Positions 35,810 to 44,367 of a stretch of DNA of 64,000 bases are shown here, piece by piece. Numbering within the stretch: position 1 is the first letter of the stretch; the number at the start of each line of letters is the position of its first letter. The notes under the pieces are model-generated. The model saw only the letters and a list, made by a program, of their open reading frames with translations. It was not told the DNA's origin and searched no databases. This DNA comes from Nonomuraea soli (GTDB lineage: Bacteria > Actinomycetota > Actinomycetes > Streptosporangiales > Streptosporangiaceae): contig NZ_JACDUR010000006.1 of NCBI RefSeq assembly GCF_013761175.1, positions 372,001-436,000 of the forward strand, in the 5' to 3' direction. The position numbers and the translations under genes are program-made.

Positions 35810-36900
35810 GCGTCCCCGTCCACGACAACGTGCCCGCGACCCGCATCACCGTGCGCGGCGACCAGCCCTACGACGTGGTGGTCGGCACCAACGTGCTCGG
35901 CGAGCTGCCTGGGCTGCTGGGCGCGGGCGTGCGCACGGTCGCGGTGATCCACCCCGCGAGCCTGCCGGAGCTGTCGCGCCCGGTCGTGGCCGCGCTGACC
36001 GACGCCGGGTTCGAGGTCGTCGACCTGCCGGTGCCCGACGGCGAGGCGGCCAAGTCCGTCGAGGTCGCCGCCGGGTTGTGGTCGGCGTTCGGCCGCTACG
36101 GCATGACCCGTTCCGACGCCGTGGTGGGCGTCGGCGGGGGAGCGACCACCGACCTGGCCGGGTTCGTCGCGGCCACCTGGCTGCGCGGCGTCAAGGTGGT
36201 GCTGGTGCCCACCACGCTGCTGGCGATGGTCGACGCGGCGGTCGGCGGCAAGAACGGCATCGACACCCCCGAGGGCAAGAACCTGGTCGGCACGTTCCTG
36301 CCGCCCACCGGGGTGCTGTGCGATCTGGCCACGCTCACGTCGATGCCGCGCGACGACTACGTCGCGGGGCTGGCCGAGATCATCAAGGGCGGCTTCATCG
36401 CCGACCCGACGATCCTCATGCTGGTCGAGGACGACCCCGACGCCGCCACCACGCCCGCGGGCGAGCACACCCGCGAGCTCATCGAGCGCAAGATCAGGGT
36501 CAAGGCCGACGTGGTCGGCGCCGACCTGCGCGAGGCGGGCCTGCGCGAGATCCTCAACTACGGCCACACCCTCGCCCACGCCATCGAGCGCCACGAGCAC
36601 TACCACATGCGCCACGGCGAGGCCGTCGCCATCGGCATGATGTTCGCCGCCGAGCTGGGCCGCCTCGACGGGCGCGCCGACCTGGTCGACCGCACCCGCG
36701 ACATCCTGACCTCGGTCGGCCTGCCGACCCACTACCGCCGCGACGCGTGGAAGAACCTGCGCGACCACATGCGGCTCGACAAGAAGAACCGCGGCGCCAA
36801 GCAACGTTTCGTGGTCCTCGACGACCTGGCCAGGCCGGGCCGGCTCGAAGACCCGGGCGAGGAGATGCTCGAGGCCGCCTACTACGAGGTGTCGCGATGA
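35806..36900 (+). CDS. aroB: 3-dehydroquinate synthase
   Basis: 364 residues. It converts DAHP to 3-dehydroquinate using NAD+ and a divalent metal. Visible features are [18 protein letters not shown] (NAD loop), [20 protein letters not shown], and the metal ligands in [20 protein letters not shown] and [11 protein letters not shown]. Overlaps aroK upstream and aroQ downstream by four bases each, so the enzymes are made from one message in fixed order. Confidence 0.97.
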   Translation: MSVPVHDNVPATRITVRGDQPYDVVVGTNVLGELPGLLGAGVRTVAVIHPASLPELSRPVVAALTDAGFEVVDLPVPDGEAAKSVEVAAGLWSAFGRYGMTRSDAVVGVGGGATTDLAGFVAATWLRGVKVVLVPTTLLAMVDAAVGGKNGIDTPEGKNLVGTFLPPTGVLCDLATLTSMPRDDYVAGLAEIIKGGFIADPTILMLVEDDPDAATTPAGEHTRELIERKIRVKADVVGADLREAGLREILNYGHTLAHAIERHEHYHMRHGEAVAIGMMFAAELGRLDGRADLVDRTRDILTSVGLPTHYRRDAWKNLRDHMRLDKKNRGAKQRFVVLDDLARPGRLEDPGEEMLEAAYYEVSR

Positions 36901-37322
36901 GAGTCCTGGTCCTCAACGGCCCCAACCTGCGACGGCTCGGCACCCGCGAGCCGTCGATCTACGGTGCCGAGACCTTCGACGACCTGGTGAAGCTCTGCCG
37001 GAAGACCGGCGAGGAGCTGGGCTACGACGTCGAGGTGCGCCAGACCGACGACGAGGCCACCATGATCGGCTGGCTGCACGAGGCCGCCGACGGCAAGATC
37101 CCCGTCGTGCTCAACCCCGCCGCCTTCACGCACTACTCGTACGGCCTGCGCGACGCCGCCTCGCAGCGCACCGCGCCCCTCATCGAGGTGCACATCTCCA
37201 ATCCCCACGCGCGCGAGGAGTTCCGCCACACCTCGGTGGTCTCGGCCGTGGCGACCGGCACCATCGCCGGGTTCGGCATGCAGTCCTACGTCCTGGCCCT
37301 GCGGGCCCTGGCCGCCCTGTGA
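36897..37322 (+). CDS. aroQ: 3-dehydroquinate dehydratase, type II
   Basis: 141 residues from ATG 36897 (ATGA overlap with aroB). Type II enzymes form dodecamers and dehydrate 3-dehydroquinate. [20 protein letters not shown] holds the catalytic Tyr (Y22) and the flexible-loop Arg; [15 protein letters not shown] and H99 in [15 protein letters not shown] complete the site. The usual SNxEGxL segment reads [10 protein letters not shown], a modest change. The stop overlaps the GTG of the SGNH hydrolase. Confidence 0.96.
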   Translation: MRVLVLNGPNLRRLGTREPSIYGAETFDDLVKLCRKTGEELGYDVEVRQTDDEATMIGWLHEAADGKIPVVLNPAAFTHYSYGLRDAASQRTAPLIEVHISNPHAREEFRHTSVVSAVATGTIAGFGMQSYVLALRALAAL

Positions 37323-38074
37323 CGCCCCGCAGCTACGTCGCCCTGGGCGACAGTTTCACCGAGGGCGTCGGCGACCCCTACCCCGACGGCACCTTCCGAG
37401 GCTGGGCCGACCGCGTGGCCGAGGTGCTGGCCGCCCACGACCCCGCCTTCGAGTACGCCAACCTGGCCGTACGCGGCAAGCTGCTCGACCAGATCGTCGA
37501 CGACCAGCTGCCGTTGGCCGTGAAGATGGCGCCCGACCTCGTGAGCTTCTGCGCGGGCGGCAACGACCTGATGCGTCCGGGCAGCGACCCCGACCAGCTG
37601 GCCAAGCGGCTGGCGTCAGCCGTACGCCAGCTGCGTTCGACCGGCGCCGAGGTGCTGCTGTTCACCGGCGTCGACCCGCGCGACATGTCGCTGATGCGGC
37701 GGATGCGGGGCAAGTTCGCCCTGTACTACCTGCACGTGCGCTCCATCGCCGACCTGAACGGATGCCTCGTCGTCGACCAGTGGTCGATGCAGGGGCTGCG
37801 CGACAGGCGCGCCTGGTGCTCCGACCGGATCCACCTCAACTCCGAAGGGCACCGGCTGGTCGCGGCCCGGATCCTCGACCTGCTGGGGGTGCCGAGCGAG
37901 CATCCCTGGCGCTACACCTGGCCCGAGCAGGCGGTCGACCCGCGTCAGCGGCGCCGCGAGGACGCGCGGTGGTTGCGGGAGTTCCTGATGCCGTGGATCA
38001 ACCGGCGGCTGCGCGGCACCTCCTCGGGCGACGGCGTCACGGCCAAGCGGCCTGAGCTGGGTCCCTGGAGCTGA
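37319..38074 (+). CDS. SGNH/GDSL-family hydrolase
   Basis: 251 residues from GTG 37319, coupled to aroQ. The four SGNH blocks are visible: [11 protein letters not shown] (S12 nucleophile), the Gly block near [16 protein letters not shown] (Asn) and [11 protein letters not shown] (Asp/His). There is no signal peptide, so it is a cytoplasmic esterase/lipase-like enzyme with unknown substrate; its link to the shikimate pathway is only positional. Its last 38 bases overlap the convergent AfsR-type gene. Confidence 0.88.
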   Translation: MTPRSYVALGDSFTEGVGDPYPDGTFRGWADRVAEVLAAHDPAFEYANLAVRGKLLDQIVDDQLPLAVKMAPDLVSFCAGGNDLMRPGSDPDQLAKRLASAVRQLRSTGAEVLLFTGVDPRDMSLMRRMRGKFALYYLHVRSIADLNGCLVVDQWSMQGLRDRRAWCSDRIHLNSEGHRLVAARILDLLGVPSEHPWRYTWPEQAVDPRQRRREDARWLREFLMPWINRRLRGTSSGDGVTAKRPELGPWS

Positions 38075-41000
38075 CGGCGGCCGCGCGCCGGGCGTCGTAG
38101 GCGACGTTCATGCGGGTGGCGGCGGCCAGGGCTCGGCCGGCGTGGGCGTCCGCTCCGCGGTGGTGGCCGCGGGCCTGATGGAGCAGGGCTCTGCCCCAGC
38201 CGAGCCTGGCGGCGGCGCCGGGGTAGCGGTTGATGTAGCGCGCCAGGTGGCGGTCGAGCACGCGCAGGCGGCGGCGGGCCGCGCGGTCGGGCGTGGCGGG
38301 GGCGCTCGTGTGGATCCAGTGGATCCAGGCCAGTTCCGCCAGACCGGACCAGCATTCGATCATGCCGGGCTGCGTACGCGGGAGACGGGCGGCGAGCTCC
38401 AGGATGTGGTCGACGGCGGCGAGCGATGCCTGGAGCCTGGGTTCCGCCGGCGAACGCGGGTCTTGCCGGGCGTGCAGCCTGGCGGTCGCCGTGAGGAGGC
38501 GGATCTCCTGGACCAGCCGCGCCGCCGGATCGTCGCGCACCCCCAGGAGCGCTCCGTGCGTACGGCGGCGCTCCTCGGCTGCGCGTGCCCGGTCCAGGAC
38601 CGCGCGGATCTCACCGGGGTCGGTCCCGTCGAGGCGTAGAAGGGTCTCCGCCGCGCCCGTCAGGCACCAGTGGCGGCCCACTTCGTCACCCACCCGCGAC
38701 GCGGCCAGCTCTGCCGTCTCGTCGAACAGGTCGCGGGCCGTGGCGAAGTCACCCTGCCAGATGGCGGTCTCGGCGAGCAGGCCCGCGCAGGTCTCGGCCA
38801 GCCGGGGGTCCACGGTGCGCTCGCGGCACTCGGTGAGGACCAGCCGGGCTTCCCGCAGCCGCCCGGCGTTGAGGTGGGACAGGCCACGGGCCAGACGGGC
38901 CCAATCGGCGGCGTCACCGTGGCCCAGGACGCCGGGGGGAGGCGCGCTGTGCCGTACGAGGTCGGTGTCGGCGCGGTGGCCGATCCGGTCGGCGAGGCGG
39001 CGGCTGCCCGCCACCCGCAGCGCGATCGCCAGGTGCGCGCAGGCCTCCGCCCGCAGCGCCGCGTCCCCCGACCGCCATGCCGTGTTCGCCTGACCGGCGG
39101 AGGCGGCGAGCATGGCGAGCAGGTCGTGACGACGGTAGGCCAGCAGCGCGATCAAGGCCAGCGCCTGCGCCGCCTCCGCCGCGACGGGATCGTGCCCGCC
39201 AGCACGCGCCCGCTGCCACAGATGGCCGAGCACGTCCCGGACCAGCGCCGTCACCAGGGCAGGGGCCGACGCGGGCCAGCCCAGGCCCACCGCGCGCAGG
39301 GCGGCCTCGGCGTGTCCGACCGCGTCAGGGTCGCGGCCGAGCTGGTAGAGCATCGCGCCGCTCAGCCGCAGCCAGCGGGCGCGCAGCCGGGGCGGGTCGG
39401 CGGTGCGTTCCAGCCGCCGGGAGAGCACCGCCAGGCCCTCCTCGTACAACCTCAGCCGCAGGCACAACGTCCAGTACCGGTCCAGGAACGCCGCGTCGCC
39501 GTCGCCGCGTTCCAGGACCAGGCGCAGGTTGTCCAGTTCCGCGCCGAGGACGCGGGCGGCCGCGGTGTCGAGCCCGTTCTCGACGGCGTGGCCGTGCAGG
39601 AGGCGGGAGAAGCAGGCGGTGTGCCTGCCCACGACCTCGGGCCGCGCGCGATACGACAGGTGCGATCCGGCGTACTGCTGAATGATCGGGTGGAGGTGGT
39701 AACGCCCGGCCGGGTCGAGGTGGATCATGCAGTGGTCGACAAGGCGCATCAGCACGCGCCAGGAGGTGCGTGCCACCTCGAGGGCCGCGTCGAGGGTGAA
39801 GCCGCCGCGGAAGACCGACAGGGCGGCGAGGGCCTGCTGGGCCGGTGGGTCCAGCAGGCGCCAGGACGCCTCGAAGACCGTGCGCAGGGATCCGTGGCGG
39901 CGGCGCGGTGCCGACTCATGGGCGGCGAGCAGGTCGAGGTCGGTGGCCAGGCGCCTGGCGACCTCCTCCAGGGGGAGCGCGCGCAGGAGGCTCGCGGCCA
40001 GCTCGATCGCCAGCGGCAACCCGCCGGTGGCCGCGCAGACCGCCGCCACCAGCGCCGACGACCCTCCGGGCCCGGGGACCTGACCACCGGGACCGCCGGG
40101 GACCTGGCCACCGGGACCGCCAGGGACCTGACCGCCGGGACCGCCAGGGACCTGACCACCGGGGCCGCCGCGGGCCTGACCGCCGGGGCCGCCAGGGGCC
40201 TCGATCTGCGGGAGGAGGGCGCGTGCCCGCTCGGCGAACAAGGCCTCCGCGGGCGGGCCCGCCAGCCCTCGTACGGCCACGCACACCTGCTCGGGTACGG
40301 CAGGCCGCCGCCTGCTCGTGGCCAGCATCCGGACACCGGGAGCGGCCTGCAGCACCCGTGCGATCACCACGTCGAACCCCGGCAGATGGTCCAGATTGTC
40401 CAGCACCAGCAACACCGGCCGGTCGGCGAGCGCCGCGACCAGCAGATCCTCCGCCGAGCGGGGCGGCGACAGATCGACGCCGAGCCGCCTGGCCAGTGTC
40501 GTGACCACCGCCTCCGCGTGCACGCCCACGAACGACACGAAGGCCCGCTCGCCCGCCCCGCCCCACCGCTGCGCCACCGCGATGGCCAGCCGGGTCTTGC
40601 CCACCCCACCCGGCCCGTGCAAGGTCACCAGGCGCTCGGTGCCGAGCAGGGCCAGCACCTGTTCGATCTCCGCCTGTCGCCCCACGAGCGAGGTGCGGGG
40701 CACGGGAAGCGCGGCCCGCGAGGTCAGGGCGGCCGCGCCGGGAGGACGCCCCGGCACCCGGGCGAGCTCCTCCCGCAGCGCCACGGTCTGCGGCGCGGGA
40801 GCCACGCCGAGCTCCTCCCGCAGCCTGCGCCGCAGAGCTTCGTACGTGGTCAGCGCCGCCGCCCGGTTCCCCGTCCCGGCCAGGGCCGACATGAGCAGCC
40901 TGCCCGCCTCCTCGTCCAGCGGATCGAGTGCGGCCAGCACCCGCGCGAGCCGTACCAGGGCGGCGTCGGGACGGCCGGCGTGGCGCAGCACGACCTGGCG

Positions 41001-41438
41001 CAGCAGCAGCCGCGTGCGCTGCCGTTCGCCCTCCAGCCAGGCGGTGAACGCGGGCGCGTCGTCGAGCCCGACCCCGTCGAGGAAGTCGCCGCGCCACCAC
41101 CGCAGGGCCTGCTCCACGCCGGGGTCGCCGGCGAGCGCCGCGTGGTCGACGAAGCAGCCGGCGCCCAGCCGCAGGGCGACCTGGTCGCGGGAGATGTCGA
41201 GCCACGCGCCCGCGTCGCGGCGCAGCTCCAGGACGGCCAGCCGGAGGCTGCCGCGGGCACGCGCGTCCGGGCGCTCACCCCACAGCAGCCCGGCCAGCTC
41301 GGCACGCGAGCGCGGCGTCCGCGTGGCGGCCAGGTAGTACAGCAGCGCGCGGGCCTTGGCCGATCTGATCGGCAGCGGCCGGTCTCCCAGGAGCAGGTGC
41401 GGCGGGCCCAGCAGCAGGATCCTGAGCGGGTCTCCCAT
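38037..41438 (-). CDS. AfsR/SARP-type regulator (BTAD + NB-ARC + helical repeats)
   Basis: 1133 residues from ATG 41438, eight bases after TAGCGT (leaderless). Residues 1-90 form an OmpR-like winged helix (RILLLGPPHLLLGDRPLPIR, LAGLLWGERP). Residues 95-230 are the bacterial transcriptional activation domain (ALDPLDEEAGRLLMSALAGT, LREELGVAPAPQT). Residues 250-560 are an NB-ARC ATPase (Walker A GPGGVGKT 275-282, Walker B VLLVLDNLD 342-350). The remainder is helical, TPR-like. Residues 416-455 are five GGPGGQ(V/A)(P/R) repeats inside the ATPase region. SARP regulators often switch on antibiotic clusters, but no biosynthetic cluster lies here, so it may act as a global AfsR-like regulator. Confidence 0.88.
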   Translation of the reverse strand: MGDPLRILLLGPPHLLLGDRPLPIRSAKARALLYYLAATRTPRSRAELAGLLWGERPDARARGSLRLAVLELRRDAGAWLDISRDQVALRLGAGCFVDHAALAGDPGVEQALRWWRGDFLDGVGLDDAPAFTAWLEGERQRTRLLLRQVVLRHAGRPDAALVRLARVLAALDPLDEEAGRLLMSALAGTGNRAAALTTYEALRRRLREELGVAPAPQTVALREELARVPGRPPGAAALTSRAALPVPRTSLVGRQAEIEQVLALLGTERLVTLHGPGGVGKTRLAIAVAQRWGGAGERAFVSFVGVHAEAVVTTLARRLGVDLSPPRSAEDLLVAALADRPVLLVLDNLDHLPGFDVVIARVLQAAPGVRMLATSRRRPAVPEQVCVAVRGLAGPPAEALFAERARALLPQIEAPGGPGGQARGGPGGQVPGGPGGQVPGGPGGQVPGGPGGQVPGPGGSSALVAAVCAATGGLPLAIELAASLLRALPLEEVARRLATDLDLLAAHESAPRRRHGSLRTVFEASWRLLDPPAQQALAALSVFRGGFTLDAALEVARTSWRVLMRLVDHCMIHLDPAGRYHLHPIIQQYAGSHLSYRARPEVVGRHTACFSRLLHGHAVENGLDTAAARVLGAELDNLRLVLERGDGDAAFLDRYWTLCLRLRLYEEGLAVLSRRLERTADPPRLRARWLRLSGAMLYQLGRDPDAVGHAEAALRAVGLGWPASAPALVTALVRDVLGHLWQRARAGGHDPVAAEAAQALALIALLAYRRHDLLAMLAASAGQANTAWRSGDAALRAEACAHLAIALRVAGSRRLADRIGHRADTDLVRHSAPPPGVLGHGDAADWARLARGLSHLNAGRLREARLVLTECRERTVDPRLAETCAGLLAETAIWQGDFATARDLFDETAELAASRVGDEVGRHWCLTGAAETLLRLDGTDPGEIRAVLDRARAAEERRRTHGALLGVRDDPAARLVQEIRLLTATARLHARQDPRSPAEPRLQASLAAVDHILELAARLPRTQPGMIECWSGLAELAWIHWIHTSAPATPDRAARRRLRVLDRHLARYINRYPGAAARLGWGRALLHQARGHHRGADAHAGRALAAATRMNVAYDARRAAAVSSRDPAQAAWP
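40074..40193. repeat. 24-bp in-frame tandem repeat, 5 copies, in the AfsR-type gene
   Basis: Encodes five GGPGGQVP-type octapeptides (first copy GGPGGQAR) as an insert between the nucleotide-binding part and the following helical part of the NB-ARC region. Copy changes would alter the linker by eight residues each. Confidence 0.85.
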
Positions 41439-41560
41439 ACGACGGGACGCTAGAACGGTCCGTACGACCCGTCCACGCGCCCCGGCTGACCTGGCCTTTA
41501 ACGGCACGCTGACGGTCGGCTCCGCAGCCTGGGGCCAGCAACCCTACGGGAGGACCCTTC

Positions 41561-42046
41561 ATGCGCCTACGCCCCATCCTCTGCGGGATCGTCCTGACAG
41601 CCGGACTCGTCCCCGCCGTCCCCGCCCACGCAGCCGCGGCGGGCTCGAAGGCGACCTACTGCTCCGTCTCGGTCTACTCGGTGTACGCGGGAGACATCGC
41701 CGAGCGCGACGGGCGGGACGAGATCCGCATCAAGGCGGGCGGCAACCTCTACCCCGGCGACGGCTTCTACAAGAAGTTCAGGACCGGCGACACCTTCTAC
41801 AGCGCCGCCTTCGACAACGCCGCCACGACGGTCGACAAGGACAGCGACGCGCGGTTCAGCCTGCGCGAGGTGAAGCCCCCGGCGGCCGGAGGCGGCACGA
41901 ACCTGGGCTCGTTCCGCGTCACGTGGAAGGACTGCAAGAACCTGCAGGTCGGCTCATACGCGTTCTCCACCACCAAGCGGGTCAGCGGCAAGTACCAGAC
42001 GAAGTACGACTACCGCGTCGTCCTGAAGATCACGGGCAGGGGCTGA
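41561..42046 (+). CDS. Small secreted protein of unknown function
   Basis: 161 residues with a signal peptide (PILCGIVLTAGLVPAVPAHA, cleavage after AHA). ACGGGAGGACCCTTC gives ATG 41561 a ribosome site. The mature part begins KATYCSVSVYSVYAGDIAER and has two cysteines (TYC and WKDC) that could form one disulfide. It looks beta-rich, with KAGGNLYPGDGFYKKFRTGD and RVSGKYQTKYDYRVVLKI. The family is not recognised; it resembles small exported actinobacterial proteins of no known role. It is divergent from the AfsR-type gene (122 bp), which might control it. Confidence 0.75.
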   Translation: MRLRPILCGIVLTAGLVPAVPAHAAAAGSKATYCSVSVYSVYAGDIAERDGRDEIRIKAGGNLYPGDGFYKKFRTGDTFYSAAFDNAATTVDKDSDARFSLREVKPPAAGGGTNLGSFRVTWKDCKNLQVGSYAFSTTKRVSGKYQTKYDYRVVLKITGRG

Positions 42047-42176
42047 GCGACCTATAGGGGATCTATAGCGGCCGCCTCTAGCCTGGAACCTTGGAGGCCG
42101 GCCGGAAGGACCGGGGCTCGGCCGGCTTCCGGTGCGGGCTCCCAGGGTCATCTGGTCAATGGCTCCGGGGCCTCGG

Positions 42177-42249
42177 GCGTGGACATCTCACGTTCGCCAC
42201 GCGCCTCATCAAGGGGTTCATGAGGCCGAGGCCGCGAGGATGTCCACGC
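42177..42249. other. Nested inverted repeats between convergent genes (structured RNA or terminator candidate)
   Basis: GCGTGGACAT (42177-42186) pairs perfectly with ATGTCCACGC (42240-42249), and the stem continues through CTC/GAG with one bulge. Inside it GCCTCAT (42203-42209) pairs with ATGAGGC (42220-42226). A further pair, CCGGAAG (42102-42108) with CTTCCGG (42126-42132), lies 45 bp to the left, and TAGCCT at 42079-42084 could be a promoter. The 231-bp gap (42047-42277) shows no supported gene. It may be a small RNA or an oversized bidirectional terminator. Confidence 0.5.
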
Positions 42250-42277
42250 TCGCGCCGGATCCGGCCGGATCGGGTCC

Positions 42278-42703
42278 CTACCGCCTGGAAAGGATCACCA
42301 CGGGGATCTCGCGGCTGGTCTTGTTCTGGTAGCCCTCGTACGCGGGCCACACCTCGACCATCCGCGGCCACAGCCGGGCCTTCTCCTCGGCCGTGGCCGT
42401 ACGCGCGACCGCGTCGAACCGGTCGGCCTGCACCTGGACGCCGACCTTGGGCTCGTCGACCAGGTTCAGATACCACAGCGGGTGCGTGGGCGAGCCGCCG
42501 AGCGATGCCACGATGACGTAGTCGTCGCCGTCGCGGCCGTAGATGAGCGCGGTACGGCGCTGCAGGCCGCTCTTGCGTCCCGTGGTGGTCAGCAGCAGGG
42601 TCGGGGCACCATGGAACTGGTGCCCCTTGGCCCCGTCGGACTCCACGTACTGCTTGATGTGCTTGGCGACCCAGCCGGTCGGGCTGTCGTGGATCTCGTC
42701 CAT
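42278..42703 (-). CDS. Ddn-like F420-dependent nitroreductase-family oxidoreductase
   Basis: 141 residues from ATG 42703, seven bases after a minus-strand TAGGGT (leaderless); GTG 42712 lies inside that promoter spacing. The split-beta-barrel family is recognised from GWVAKHIKQYVESDGAKGH, LLLTTTGRKSGLQRRTALIY, VIVASLGGSPTHPLWYLNL and VEVWPAYEGYQNKTSREIPV. Members bind the deazaflavin F420 and reduce quinones or nitro compounds. Cytoplasmic or membrane-associated; the substrate is unknown. Confidence 0.9.
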   Translation of the reverse strand: MDEIHDSPTGWVAKHIKQYVESDGAKGHQFHGAPTLLLTTTGRKSGLQRRTALIYGRDGDDYVIVASLGGSPTHPLWYLNLVDEPKVGVQVQADRFDAVARTATAEEKARLWPRMVEVWPAYEGYQNKTSREIPVVILSRR

Positions 42704-42733
42704 GACGATCACCCTAACCCGGCCATGCCGGTC

Positions 42734-43132
42734 TTATCGGACCCGGGTCGCGACCGACTCGTAGCCGCCGCCACCCGGGTACTCCCAGGCTCCGGTCAGG
42801 GTGTCGCCGTCAGCGCTGAACGTGCCCCGGTAGCAGGCGCCCGAGCCCTTGAACCCGCCCCAGATCGTCAGCTCGTCGCCGTCGATCTCGTAGACGTAGG
42901 CCAGGGTGCTCCCGCCGCTGCCGTAGTAGCGCGACTTGATCTCCGGGTCGGGCGTCTCCGCCCCGAAGGGCTTGTCGTGACCGATGACCTCCAGGCCGCT
43001 CTCGCCGCCGAGCTCCACGTCCTGCAGGAGGAAGTGGCCTCCGGTCATCCAGCGGTAGGTGACGGTGCCCTCGGCGCCGCCGCTGACCTTCCAGGTGCCC
43101 ACGAGCCGGTCGAGTGCCTTGACGTCGGACAT
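42734..43132 (-). CDS. Hypothetical beta-barrel-like protein (DUF1579-like)
   Basis: 132 residues from ATG 43132 with AAGGGAAC upstream. The sequence alternates strands and turns (LDRLVGTWKVSGGAEGTVTY, GHFLLQDVELGG, YGSGGSTLAYVYEIDGDELT, DTLTGAWEYPGGGGYESVAT) like lipocalin-type DUF1579 proteins; the family call is tentative. No catalytic residues are evident. It lies 80 bp downstream of the SnoaL-tailed sigma factor on the same strand, and such neighbours are often targets of the sigma factor. Confidence 0.65.
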   Translation of the reverse strand: MSDVKALDRLVGTWKVSGGAEGTVTYRWMTGGHFLLQDVELGGESGLEVIGHDKPFGAETPDPEIKSRYYGSGGSTLAYVYEIDGDELTIWGGFKGSGACYRGTFSADGDTLTGAWEYPGGGGYESVATRVR

Positions 43133-43212
43133 GATGCCGTTCCCTTCGTTCGTCAGTGATACCCGTAAGACCGGGCGGCGCGGAGAAAGGAATCGGTCTT
43201 TTCCAAGATTTT

Positions 43213-44175
43213 CTAGAGGATCGTCTCCAGGCCGAAGGCGGGCAGCAGATCGGCCCCGAACGTGGTGATCTCGGCGATCAGGCCGCCCTCGAAGCGCAGC
43301 ACGTCGATGTTGATCGCGGTGAAGCGGGTCTCGCCCGGCCCGCGCGTGTAGTTGGCGACCGCGAGCTGCCGGTTGGCGGCGATCTCCACCGTGCGCCACT
43401 CGTCGCCGGCATGGCCGCCGGCGAGCGCCTCGTGCCACATCGTGATGATCGCCTCCTTGCCGTCGAAGAGCAGGTTGGCGGGCGGCATGGCCTGGCGGGC
43501 GTCGTCGCGCAGCAGCGTGGCCAGTTCGTCGACGTCGGCGCTCTGCGAGGCGGCGATGTAGCGGCGCAGCACCTCGCGTTCCCGCTCGCCCGCCGCCGAG
43601 CCCCACTCGTGGCGGTCGGGCGGCAGGGTGGTGCGCAGGGTCTCCCTGGCCCGCTGCAGGGCGCTCTTGAGGGCGGGCAGGCTCATCTCCAGCGCTCCGG
43701 CCGCCTGGTCGGCCGGCCAGCCCAGCACGTCGCGCAGGATCAGGGCCGCTCGCTGGCGGGCGGGCAGGTGCTGGATGACGGCCAGGAACGCCAGCTCGAC
43801 GGTCTCCCTGGCGATCGCCACCGCCTCGGGGCCCCGCTCGGCCTCGTCGAGCAGGCGGTCGGGGAAGGGCTGCAGCCAGGTGATCTCGGCCAGCGGCGAG
43901 CGGGCGTCACCGCCGGTCGAGTCGGCGGTCATGACGATCTCGCGGGAGCGCGAGGGGGTGGACAACGCGTCGAGGCAGACGTTGGTGGCGATGCGGTAGA
44001 GCCAGGCGCGCAGCGACGAGGGATCGGTGAGGGTGGCGCGGTGTTTCCAGGCGCGCAGCATCGTCTCCTGGACGAGGTCTTCCGCGTCGGTGAACGAGCC
44101 GGTCATGCGGTAGCAGTGGACTCGCAGCTCGTGCCTGTGCCGCTCGGCCAGTTCGGAGAAGCCCCCACCGTCCAT
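43213..44175 (-). CDS. ECF sigma factor with C-terminal SnoaL-like domain
   Basis: 320 residues from ATG 44175, preceded by GAGGTGG; two GTG codons just upstream are less likely starts. Region 2 (HELRVHCYRMTGSFTDAEDL then VQETMLRAWKHR, RAWLYRIATNVCLDAL) and region 4 (LPARQRAALILRDVLGWPAD then ALEMSLPALKSALQRAR) make up residues 10-190. About 110 residues of SnoaL/NTF2-like fold follow (LRRYIAASQSADVDELATLL, AINIDVLRFEGGLIAEITTF). In such sigma factors the tail replaces a separate anti-sigma factor and may sense a ligand. No anti-sigma gene is adjacent, consistent with this. Confidence 0.9.
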   Translation of the reverse strand: MDGGGFSELAERHRHELRVHCYRMTGSFTDAEDLVQETMLRAWKHRATLTDPSSLRAWLYRIATNVCLDALSTPSRSREIVMTADSTGGDARSPLAEITWLQPFPDRLLDEAERGPEAVAIARETVELAFLAVIQHLPARQRAALILRDVLGWPADQAAGALEMSLPALKSALQRARETLRTTLPPDRHEWGSAAGEREREVLRRYIAASQSADVDELATLLRDDARQAMPPANLLFDGKEAIITMWHEALAGGHAGDEWRTVEIAANRQLAVANYTRGPGETRFTAINIDVLRFEGGLIAEITTFGADLLPAFGLETIL

Positions 44176-44191
44176 GGTCACCACCTCGCCC

Positions 44192-44268
44192 GCCCGTCGC
44201 CCGCCCGTCGCCCGCTCGTCGCCTGCTCGTCGCCCGCTCGTCGCCTGCTCGTCGCCCGCCCGTCGACG
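44192..44268. repeat. 11-bp tandem repeat, about 7 copies, between the dinG-like helicase and sigma genes
   Basis: Units of the form GCYCGTCGCCY, followed by degenerate CGTCG-rich sequence to about 44345. It fills most of the 192-bp gap just upstream of the sigma-factor ribosome site. The array is non-coding and its copy number could affect the sigma gene's leader. Confidence 0.85.
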
Positions 44269-44367
44269 CCCGTCGACGCCGTCCGTCGCCCGTCGTCGCC
44301 GCCCGCGACCTTCACCCGCGCCCGTCGCCCGCGACCGTCGCCCCCGCCATTCCTGTGCGCCCCGACC

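Noticed and set aside
37319-41438. Biosynthetic gene cluster around the AfsR-type regulator
   Set aside because: No polyketide, peptide or terpene synthesis genes flank it; neighbours are shikimate and housekeeping genes.
42091-42516. TTG-initiated frame after the TAGCCT box
   Set aside because: The translation is Arg/Gly/Pro-rich without family motifs and runs into the antisense of the F420-type gene; the hairpins explain the region better.
44192-44268. CRISPR or iteron-type origin
   Set aside because: 11-bp contiguous units with no spacers, no AT-rich region and no replication initiator gene nearby.
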